Assembly (NCBI GenBank): GCA_046295655.1
Contig: JBKBMT010000001.1
Span: 1-64,000, forward strand
Direction of reading: 5' to 3'
Source: JBKBMT01 sp046295655
GTDB taxonomy: Bacteria > Pseudomonadota > Alphaproteobacteria > Rhodobacterales > Rhodobacteraceae
DNA length: 64,000 bases
Part shown: piece by piece, positions 37,166 to 44,007 of the stretch
How the letters are laid out: each line of letters opens with the position of its first letter
Numbering within the stretch: the first letter of the stretch is position 1
The notes under the pieces: model-generated
Seen by the model: the letters and a program-made list of their open reading frames with translations, nothing else
Database searches by the model: none
Told to the model about the DNA's origin: nothing
Made by a program: the position numbers and the translations under genes

Positions 37166-37831
37166 ATGAGCAATTCCGTGATCCAACTCCTGGTTCTGGC
37201 CGCCATCGCGGTTTTCCTGATCCTGCGTCTCAGAAGCGTGCTGGGGACGAGGGAGGGGTTCGAGAAACCGCCGCTGCCCGCGCCCGGCGAAGCGGCAGAA
37301 CGTCCGCGGCGGCGGGATTTCTCGGTGATCGAGGGCGGGCCGGACCGGGACATCACCGATCATGTGCCCGATGGCAGCCCCGCAGCCCGTGCGCTGGCCG
37401 CGATGAAGATGGCCGAGCCCGGATTTTCGGTGGGGGAATTCCTGCACGGCGCGCGCGGCGCCTACGAGATGATCCTGATGGCGTTCGAGAAGGGCAAGCT
37501 CGACGACATCGTCCCGTTCCTGTCGAAGGAGGTCTACGAGACCTTTGCCGAAGTCGTGGACGCTCGCGAACGCGAGGGGCTGACCGTGGAGGCAAACTTC
37601 GTCGGCTTGCGCGAGCTGGCGCTGCAAGAGGCGACCTTCGACCGCAACACGCGTCAGGCCGAGATAACCGTCCGGTTCGTGGGCGAGCTCACATCGGTGA
37701 TCCGAAACAGGGCAGGCGAGATCATCGACGGCAGCCCGACCGAGATCAAGCGCCAGCGCGATGTCTGGACCTTCGCCCGCCGCATGGGCGTGGACGACCC
37801 GAACTGGCAGCTCGTCGCGACCGGCGAGTGA
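37166..37831 (+). CDS. Tim44/TimA family putative adaptor protein
   Basis: A 221-residue protein with one N-terminal membrane helix (SVIQLLVLAAIAVFLIL) and a C-terminal Tim44-like domain (about 75-218) covering EPGFSVGEFLHGARGAYEMI and DDIVPFLSKEVYETFAEVVD. Its bacterial members (TimA) are inner-membrane proteins proposed to associate with the translocation or cell-envelope machinery; no enzymatic residue is expected. It directly precedes mltA, whose ATG overlaps its stop by 1 bp, a fixed alphaproteobacterial arrangement. Confidence 0.9.
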   Translation: MSNSVIQLLVLAAIAVFLILRLRSVLGTREGFEKPPLPAPGEAAERPRRRDFSVIEGGPDRDITDHVPDGSPAARALAAMKMAEPGFSVGEFLHGARGAYEMILMAFEKGKLDDIVPFLSKEVYETFAEVVDAREREGLTVEANFVGLRELALQEATFDRNTRQAEITVRFVGELTSVIRNRAGEIIDGSPTEIKRQRDVWTFARRMGVDDPNWQLVATGE

Positions 37832-38838
37832 TGCCGTCTGCGGTGCGCCGCGCGGCCATTGGTCTGACATTCCTCCTGATGGCGCCGTCCGTCTCAGCCG
37901 GGTTCGAATCACTCGACGGGTGGCGGTCGGACGATCACGCGGCTGCGCTGGTCGCATTCCGCGAAACCTGCGATCTGATACGGGAGCCGCCGTGGCCGGC
38001 CCTGTGCGCACTGGCCCACCGGACGCCCGATCCGCGACAGTTCTTCGAGACACTGTTCCGCCCGGTCGTCATCGGCGACCCGCCCGCGCTGTTCACCGGC
38101 TACTACGAGCCCGAGCTTCCGGGTTCGGTGACGCGCACCGAACGCTTCGCCTTCCCGGTGTATCGCCGACCGCCGGAATTCGACGGCCGAAGCCGATGGC
38201 ACAGCAGGGCCGAGATCGAGACCCGTGGCCTCTTGCGCGGCCGGGGGCTGGAGCTTGTCTGGCTCGAGGATCCGGTCGAAGCCTTCTTCCTCCAGGTTCA
38301 GGGGTCGGGCCGCGTTCGGCTGCCGGACGGCAAGGTGTTGCGGCTTGGCTTCTCGGCCAAGAACAATCATCCCTATCGTTCGATCGGGGCCGAACTGGTG
38401 CGCCGCGGCGCGATGGAACCGCACCGCGCCTCGGCCCAGCGGATCAAGGCATGGGCGCGCCGCAATCCCGCACAGGTTCCCGGCCTGCTGCGGCACAATC
38501 CCTCTTTCGTGTTCTTCCGGCTGCTGCCCGACCTGCCACCGGAAAGGGGGCCGATCGGCGCGATGGGCCGGTCCGTGACGGCAATGCGCTCGATCGCCGT
38601 TGACCCCGCCTTCGTCCCGCTGGGCGCACCGGTTTGGATCGAGAAGGACGGCGCCGAACCGTTGCGCCGTCTGATGGTCGCCCAGGACACCGGGACCGCG
38701 ATCAAGGGTGCACAGCGTGCGGACATCTTCTTCGGCAGCGGGGCGCGGGCGGGGCAGAAGGCCGGGCGGGTCCGCGACACAGGGCGCATGGTGCTGCTGC
38801 TGCCCCGCGCGGACGGCACCTGGGCCGACCCGTTCTGA
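37831..38838 (+). CDS. mltA: Membrane-bound lytic murein transglycosylase A
   Basis: MltA cleaves peptidoglycan glycan strands to 1,6-anhydro products. The 335-residue product has a signal peptide (about 1-24; AIGLTFLLMAPSVSA) with no lipobox cysteine, so it should be soluble in the periplasm rather than lipid-anchored. The MltA insert domain and C-terminal 3D domain contain TGYYEPELPGS, FFLQVQGSGRVRL and the catalytic aspartate in AQDTGTAIKGAQRADIFFGS. It begins at the ATG overlapping the Tim44-like stop and is followed after 3 bp by an Smr gene. Confidence 0.93.
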   Translation: MPSAVRRAAIGLTFLLMAPSVSAGFESLDGWRSDDHAAALVAFRETCDLIREPPWPALCALAHRTPDPRQFFETLFRPVVIGDPPALFTGYYEPELPGSVTRTERFAFPVYRRPPEFDGRSRWHSRAEIETRGLLRGRGLELVWLEDPVEAFFLQVQGSGRVRLPDGKVLRLGFSAKNNHPYRSIGAELVRRGAMEPHRASAQRIKAWARRNPAQVPGLLRHNPSFVFFRLLPDLPPERGPIGAMGRSVTAMRSIAVDPAFVPLGAPVWIEKDGAEPLRRLMVAQDTGTAIKGAQRADIFFGSGARAGQKAGRVRDTGRMVLLLPRADGTWADPF

Positions 38839-38841
38839 TCC

Positions 38842-39426
38842 ATGTCGCGCCGCCGCACCCTGCGCCCTGACGAACACGATCTCTGGCAGGAGGTTGCACG
38901 CACTGCGCGGCCGCTCCATCCCTCGCGGCCCGCTTCCGCGCACCCCAGGCCCGACAGTCCCCCGCCCGCCAAGCCCAAGCCTGCCCAGACCGCCCCGCAA
39001 ACCCAGACCTTCCGTCTGGGCCAGAATGCGCCGGCGCCCGCGCATCGGACCCTGCCCGGCCCCACCGAAACGGCGCCGCTGCGGATGGACCGCAAGACGT
39101 TCCTCGCAATGGCCCGCGGACGGGCCGAACCCGAGGCGCGTATCGACCTGCACGGCCTGACGCTCGCCACGGCCCAACCCCGACTGACCGCCTTCATCCT
39201 GTCGTCCCATGCAGCGGGCCGGCGGCTGGTGCTGGTGATCACCGGCAAGGGCCGCTCGGTGCGCGACGAAGGTCCGATACCTGTCCGGCAAGGTCCGCTG
39301 CGGCACGAGGTGCCCATCTGGCTGGCCCGCCCCCCGCTTTCGGCGGTCGTCCTTCAGGTCACGCAAGCGCACCGCCGCCACGGGGGCGATGGTGCCTTCT
39401 ATGTCTATCTCAAGCGCGCGCGCTGA
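38842..39426 (+). CDS. Smr/MutS2 family domain protein
   Basis: A 194-residue protein with a proline-rich, probably unstructured N-terminal half (about 25-75) and a C-terminal Smr domain (about 98-190) with DLHGLTLATAQPRL, LVLVITGKGRS and QAHRRHGGDGAFYVYLKR. Smr domains in other proteins act as nucleases; stand-alone members like this are of uncertain function. It is the third gene of the Tim44-like/mltA/Smr cluster and converges on hslU. Confidence 0.88.
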   Translation: MSRRRTLRPDEHDLWQEVARTARPLHPSRPASAHPRPDSPPPAKPKPAQTAPQTQTFRLGQNAPAPAHRTLPGPTETAPLRMDRKTFLAMARGRAEPEARIDLHGLTLATAQPRLTAFILSSHAAGRRLVLVITGKGRSVRDEGPIPVRQGPLRHEVPIWLARPPLSAVVLQVTQAHRRHGGDGAFYVYLKRAR

Positions 39427-39432
39427 CGGTCG

Positions 39433-40730
39433 CTACAGCACATAGCGGCTCAGATCCGCCGACCGCGCCAGATCGCCAAGTTGCGCCTCGACGAAGGCCG
39501 CATCGACCGTCACGGCCTCGCCGGACCGGTCCGGAGCGCTGAAGGACAGTTCCTCGAATACCCGCTCCATCACTGTATAGAGCCGGCGCGCGCCGATGTT
39601 CTCGACGCTGCGGTTGACCTCGGCGGCGATCTTCGCAAGGGCCGCGATCCCGTCGTCGGTGAAGGACACGTCCACCCCCTCGGTCTGCATCAGCGCGGCA
39701 TACTGCCTTGTGAGGGCATTGTCGGTTTCGGTCAGGATGCGCACGAAATCCGCCTCCGTCAGCGCCCGCAACTCGACCCGGATCGGCAGCCGCCCCTGCA
39801 GCTCGGGCAGCAGGTCCGACGGCTTGGAGACGTGGAACGCCCCCGAGGCGATGAACAGGATGTGGTCGGTGCGCACCGGGCCATACCTGGTGGACACGGT
39901 CGTGCCTTCGATCAGCGGCAGGAGATCGCGCTGCACCCCCTCGCGGCTGACGTCGGCGCCGCGGGTATCGGACCGGGCGGCCACCTTGTCGATCTCGTCG
40001 ATGAAGACGATGCCGTTCTCCTGCACCGCTTCCAGCGCAGCCGTCTTCACCGCCTCGTCGTCCAGCAGTTTGTCGGCCTCCTCCGACACGAGCACCTCGT
40101 GGCTTTCGGCGACGGTCATCCGCCGCCGGACGCGGCGCCCACCGAAGGCCTTGCCGAACAGATCGCCCAGATTGACCGGCGCCATGCCGCCCATGCCCGG
40201 CATCTCCATCGTCGGAAACGGGCTGGCGGTATCGGCGATCTCGACCTCGATCTCGGTATTGTCCAGTTCGCCCGAACGCAGCTTGCGGCGGAACATCTCG
40301 CGCGTGCCTTCCCGTGCATCGCGCCCTGCGATCGCCTCGATCACCCGGTCCTCGGCGGCGCGTTCCGCTCGCGCCTTGACCTCTTCGCGCATCCGCTCGC
40401 GCGTCTCGACCATAGCGGCATCGGCGAGATCACGGATGATGCTGTCGACNNNNNNNNNNAACCGACCTCGGTGAACTTCGTTGCCTCGACCTTCAGGAAC
40501 GGCGCGCGGGAAAGCTTGGCCAGCCGGCGCGAGATTTCCGTCTTTCCCACCCCGGTCGGCCCGATCATCAGGATGTTCTTCGGATAGATCTCGTCGCGCA
40601 GGTCGGCCGCCAGCCGCCGCCGGCGCCAGCGATTGCGAAGTGCGACGGCGACAGCCCGCTTGGCGTCCTTCTGGCCGATGATGAACCGGTCAAGCTCCGA
40701 AACGATCTCGCGAGGGGTCAGGTCTGTCAT
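39433..40730 (-). CDS. hslU: ATP-dependent protease ATPase subunit HslU (interrupted by assembly gap)
   Basis: HslU (ClpY) is the AAA+ unfoldase that feeds the HslV peptidase. The N-terminal part (MTDLTPREIVSELDRFIIGQ, then IGPTGVGKTEISRRLAKL) reads in one frame to TKFTEVG. After 10 Ns it resumes in another frame at VDSIIRDLADAAM and runs to LSRYVL. The shift comes from the gap: family members have five residues (Tyr-Val-Gly-Arg/Lys-Asp/Glu) at that point, requiring 14 missing bases rather than 10. Walker B VFIDEIDKV, GALEGT-type SREGVQRDLLPLIEGT and the C-terminal LSRYVL docking tail are intact. It overlaps the upstream membrane-protein gene as ATGA. Confidence 0.93.
40450..40459. other. Assembly gap (10 N) inside hslU
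   Basis: Ten unresolved bases stand within the conserved EVGYVGRDVDSI-type block of hslU. Frame and family conservation indicate that 14 bases are actually missing, so the N-run length is only nominal. Confidence 0.9.
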
Positions 40731-41791
40731 GGGATCTCCGCATAGGGGGGCAGGCGGCGCTTGCCGGGAAATTCGGGCAGCGCGCGCATCAGACCGGCGC
40801 GCAGGCCGGTCCAGTATGTGCCCATGAAGGTCAGGAATCCGCCGAGGATCAGCAGCAGCAGCGCGAAGCTGCCCGCGCTTTCGTCGGCGGAAATCGCCCA
40901 GCCGACAAGAATCCCCAGCCAGGCGATCCCCGCGGTCAGGAAGCTGCGCCGGTCGATCACCAGCGCAAGGACTGCCACCGCCGCGAGGGCGACGGCCAGC
41001 AGGGCATAGCCCGTCAGCCCTTCGGCGTTGTAGGCGGTCAGGGCGACCGTGTTGACCAGCGCCGGTGCGGACAGGATGTGCAGCCAGAACCCGGTCGCCG
41101 ACATCCGGCCCAGCCGGTGCGGATCGCGCATGTCGAAGACAAGCCCGGCCAACAGCGCGAGCAGGCCGAAGATCAGTGTGGCCAGCGCCATGGCCGAACC
41201 GGACCGCAGGTCGAACAGGTATTCCCAGCCCCGCAGATCGTTATAAGGCCTGATCCAGTCCACCATCAGATAGGTCAGTGCGGCGCCGAGGAGGCCCAGG
41301 GGAACCATGGTGAACGGCACCCGGAAGGCCCGGAACCAGCCGGCCAACCCTGCAATGCCGATCAGGCAGAAGATCACGAAGCGCCAGCGGTCCTGCGGAA
41401 AGCGGTCGGTCTCGATGCCCAGGAAAAGAGCCATCAATGCGGCACCGCCGATCGAGAACGCGATGGTCAGCACGACCGACGGCAGGACCATCCGACGCTT
41501 CAGCGTGAAGTAGCGCGCCATGCCCACCGACAGAACCACGGCGACCGCAGGCAGCGCCGCTCCGCCCAGGACGCTTGCCCCCAGCATCACACCGGCAAAG
41601 ACGAGGATGATTCCGGTCGACACGAAGATCTCGGCAAAGCCCCGGAACAGCTCGAACGGCTCGTCCTCCAGCGGCAGGGCCGTCCGATGTCCCGCCCGCG
41701 ATTGCGCGAGCGCGATCACCCCTGCTGCCTGTGCCTCGGTCAGGATGCCGGCCGCCACCGCTGCGCGCAGGTCGTCCGTGTCAGGCGCCAT
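40727..41791 (-). CDS. Polytopic membrane protein of unknown function between hslV and hslU
   Basis: A 354-residue protein with about ten hydrophobic segments spread over residues 50-335, such as IFVSTGIILVFAGVMLGAS, MALATLIFGLLALLAGLVF and FALLLLILGGFLTFMGTYW. An N-terminal soluble stretch reads DLRAAVAAGILTEAQAAGVI and resembles the start of DUF2157-type membrane proteins, though I cannot confirm the family. The ATG at 41791 is preferred to a TTG at 41800. It overlaps the end of the full-length hslV frame by 11 bp and hslU by 4 bp, so it should be translated with the protease subunits. Confidence 0.8.
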   Translation of the reverse strand: MAPDTDDLRAAVAAGILTEAQAAGVIALAQSRAGHRTALPLEDEPFELFRGFAEIFVSTGIILVFAGVMLGASVLGGAALPAVAVVLSVGMARYFTLKRRMVLPSVVLTIAFSIGGAALMALFLGIETDRFPQDRWRFVIFCLIGIAGLAGWFRAFRVPFTMVPLGLLGAALTYLMVDWIRPYNDLRGWEYLFDLRSGSAMALATLIFGLLALLAGLVFDMRDPHRLGRMSATGFWLHILSAPALVNTVALTAYNAEGLTGYALLAVALAAVAVLALVIDRRSFLTAGIAWLGILVGWAISADESAGSFALLLLILGGFLTFMGTYWTGLRAGLMRALPEFPGKRRLPPYAEIP

Positions 41792-41834
41792 CGGCGGCAA
41801 TCCGTTCGACGGTCAGGTTGCCGTTGGTATAGAC
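41781..41834 (-). other. C-terminal hslV coding remnant beyond the in-frame TGA
   Basis: In the hslV frame, directly after the TGA at 41835-41837, the codons read VYTNGNLTVERIAADGA and then TGA at 41781-41783. VYTNGNLTVE is the normal C terminus of alphaproteobacterial HslV. Separate initiation here is unlikely. Confidence 0.8.
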
Positions 41835-42347
41835 TCAGATCTCGGCCGCGATCGCCATGGCCTTGCGCGCCACGGTCTCTGCATCGGCATCGGTTTCCAT
41901 CAAGCCCCGGGCTGCGGCCAGAGCGAAGTTGCCGCCCGAACCTATGGCCGCGACATCGTGCTCCGGCTCCAGCACGTCGCCCGCTCCGGTGATGACGAAA
42001 AGATCGCGCCCGTCGGTGACGATCAGCATCGCCTCGAGATTGCGCAGATACTTGTCGGTCCGCCAGTCCTTGGCCAGTTCGACCGCGGCGCGCTGCAACT
42101 GGCCCGGTGCCGCCTCCAGCTTCTTCTCCAGCCGCTCCAGAAGGGTAAAGGCATCCGCTGTCGATCCGGCGAAACCGGCGACGACCGGATGGCCGCCGGG
42201 CGACAGGCGTCGCACCTTTCGGGCGGTTCCCTTGATGACGGTCTGGCCAAGGCTCACCTGCCCGTCGCCGGCCACGACCACCGCGCCGCCACGCCGCACG
42301 GCCAAGATCGTGGTGCCGTGCCAGCCGGGAAACCGTTCCTCCGCCAT
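41835..42347 (-). CDS. hslV: ATP-dependent protease peptidase subunit HslV, frame closed early by TGA
   Basis: HslV (ClpQ) is the threonine peptidase of the HslUV protease. The frame MAEERFPGWHGTTILAVRR gives 170 residues with the catalytic Thr exposed after processing in HGTTI, VAGDGQVSLGQTV, GFAGSTADAFTLLERLE and GSGGNFALAAARG. It stops at AMAIAAEI where the family continues with Cys-Val-Tyr-Thr-Asn (E. coli CIYTN). The Cys codon TGC/TGT is TGA here; reading through would give 188 residues. This is either a sequencing or assembly error or a real nonsense mutation that removes the last strand. It is a three-gene unit with the membrane protein and hslU. Confidence 0.9.
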   Translation of the reverse strand: MAEERFPGWHGTTILAVRRGGAVVVAGDGQVSLGQTVIKGTARKVRRLSPGGHPVVAGFAGSTADAFTLLERLEKKLEAAPGQLQRAAVELAKDWRTDKYLRNLEAMLIVTDGRDLFVITGAGDVLEPEHDVAAIGSGGNFALAAARGLMETDADAETVARKAMAIAAEI

Positions 42348-42372
42348 GCAAGTCTCCGTTCCGGTTCCCGCC

Positions 42373-42401
42373 TATATGGCGGCGTGATCGACAGCCCTCA
42401 A
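42373..42401 (-). promoter_or_regulatory. Possible promoter of hslV operon
   Basis: Minus-strand TTGAGG (42396-42401) and CATATA (42373-42378) are 17 bp apart, 26 bp upstream of the hslV ATG. CCATATA also resembles an alphaproteobacterial RpoH -10, which would fit a heat-shock gene. The -35 overlaps the soeC stop. Confidence 0.4.
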
Positions 42402-43273
42402 CCCCGCGCCCCGTAGTAGAGCCCGACAACATGTTCGGCTTCCGCGAAGAACAGCCACCGCGCGGCAAACGCGCCCGCAACGTGCAGCGCGGCCGCAAGC
42501 GCCTGCCCGGCCAGACCGGGCACGGCCAGCAGCACCAGCGCCGGCCCCAGACCCGCCAGCGCGACGGCCAGCACCCGAAGCCGCCCGGCGTGCCGCCGTC
42601 CTACGACGTGGATCATCTCGCGGGTCAGGTAGTTCCCGCCGGTATGCGGCTGTTCGAACACCCGCACCGTCCCGATCCGGCCAAGCCCCGTCGCGCTGCC
42701 CATGTCCGAACCCGCCGCGGCGAACCGCCGATCGCCCGCCGCGAAGGTCCAGACCAGAAGCCCCGCCAGCACCAGCGCCATCAGCGCAGCGAGCGGGCCG
42801 CCGACTGCAAGGATCATGCCGCCGGTTGCGGCGAAGGCAAGGAACAGCACCGGGGTTATCCACCAGTGCCAGCGCGGGATGCTGCGCAGGCTTGCATAGA
42901 TCATCGCGGTGCACACGACGGTCGCCACGCACCCCGCTGCGCCGGCAACCCGCAGGACTGTCGGCACCGGGAAGCCCAGCCAGTCGCCGAGGCCCGCCGG
43001 CGCGAGGACCATGAGCGTCAGCACCGCTGCCCAGGCCTCGCGGCTGAGCCAGCTTGTCCGCCACTGGGTAAAGGCCAGCAGTGCCCGCTGCGGATTGCCA
43101 AGGTGGAAGGTCGAGGCGGTCAGTCCTGCGACGGCCAGCCCTGCGCCAAGCCCCCAGGCGGCGAACGCTCCCCAGCCGGACAGCGCGCCAACGCCCAGGG
43201 CCAGAAAACCGAGAAGGCCGAACCCCAGCCCCGACAGCACCGTGAACAGAATGACCGAAGGCGCGGGATGCAT
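42398..43273 (-). CDS. soeC: DmsC/NrfD-type membrane anchor, probable SoeC
   Basis: A 291-residue polytopic protein with about eight transmembrane segments, including SVILFTVLSGLGFGLLGFLAL at the start and MALVLAGLLVWTFAAG. It resembles DmsC-type anchors, with the conserved STFHLGNPQRALLAFTQWRTSWLSRE region split across membrane and loop. It holds the iron-sulfur subunit at the membrane and passes electrons to or from quinone. The ATG overlaps the soeB stop, giving a coupled soeA-soeB-soeC unit. Assignment as SoeC rather than DmsC follows from the cytoplasmic nature of the catalytic subunit. Confidence 0.8.
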   Translation of the reverse strand: MHPAPSVILFTVLSGLGFGLLGFLALGVGALSGWGAFAAWGLGAGLAVAGLTASTFHLGNPQRALLAFTQWRTSWLSREAWAAVLTLMVLAPAGLGDWLGFPVPTVLRVAGAAGCVATVVCTAMIYASLRSIPRWHWWITPVLFLAFAATGGMILAVGGPLAALMALVLAGLLVWTFAAGDRRFAAAGSDMGSATGLGRIGTVRVFEQPHTGGNYLTREMIHVVGRRHAGRLRVLAVALAGLGPALVLLAVPGLAGQALAAALHVAGAFAARWLFFAEAEHVVGLYYGARG

Positions 43274-44007
43274 CAGAGACGGCTCAGCATCCGGTCCAGC
43301 CAGCCGGCAATGCCGGTGGCCTGCACGTCCAGAAGCGGCGCCAGCACATCGACCTGCGCAGGCCCTTTCTGCCGTGGCGGCAGGTATCGGTTGACCGGCG
43401 CGGTAGCCTGTTCCGGCATGAGTTCGATGCCGCCGCGCTCCGCCACCAGGCGGCCGACCGCGCTTTCCGGGTCGGACAGGTCGCCGAAATGGCGCGCGCC
43501 GGTCGGACAGGTGCGCACGCAGGCAGGAACGCGGTCTGCCTCCGGCAGGCTCTGGTCGTAGATCCGGTCGACGCATAGGGTGCATTTCTTCATCACCCCC
43601 GCCGCAGCGTCCAGTTCCCGCGCCCCGTAGGGGCAGGCCCAGGCACACAGGCCGCAGCCGATGCAGGCCTCCTCGTTGACCAGCACGATCCCGTCCTCGG
43701 CGCGCTTGTAGCTTGCGCCCGTAGGGCAGACCGTGACGCAGGGTGCGTTGTCGCAATGCAGGCAGGACCGGGGGAAATTCACGATCTGTGCCGGGCCGTC
43801 GCCCGACTGCACCTCGTAGCCATGCACCCGGTTCAGAAACGTGCCCGAGGGATCGGTGCCATGGGGGTCCTGATCCGACAGCGGCGCGCCGTATCCCTGA
43901 TCGTTCCAGCCCTTGCAGGCCGTGACGCAGGCATGGCAGCCGACGCAGGTGTCAAGGTCGATCACCAGGCCCAGCTTGCGCGCCACGCGGTCGGGCAGGG
44001 CAGTCAC
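43273..44007 (-). CDS. soeB: Four-cluster 4Fe-4S electron-transfer subunit, probable SoeB
   Basis: A 244-residue protein with four cubane-cluster cysteine sets: CVGCHACVTACK (Cys21-31), CLHCDNAPCVTVCPTGA, CIGCGLCAWACPYG and CTLCVDR...CVRTCPTGA. This is the DmsB/PsrB-type layout that wires a molybdenum subunit to a membrane anchor. The GTG at 44007 overlaps the soeA stop as GTGA. No signal peptide is visible, so it resides on the cytoplasmic side. Confidence 0.85.
   Translation of the reverse strand: MTALPDRVARKLGLVIDLDTCVGCHACVTACKGWNDQGYGAPLSDQDPHGTDPSGTFLNRVHGYEVQSGDGPAQIVNFPRSCLHCDNAPCVTVCPTGASYKRAEDGIVLVNEEACIGCGLCAWACPYGARELDAAAGVMKKCTLCVDRIYDQSLPEADRVPACVRTCPTGARHFGDLSDPESAVGRLVAERGGIELMPEQATAPVNRYLPPRQKGPAQVDVLAPLLDVQATGIAGWLDRMLSRL

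Noticed and set aside
41835..41837. TGA as a selenocysteine codon in hslV
   Set aside because: The replaced residue is Cys, which makes the idea tempting, but HslV selenoproteins are unknown to me, no SECIS-like hairpin was evident just downstream, and a sequencing error or nonsense mutation is far more likely.
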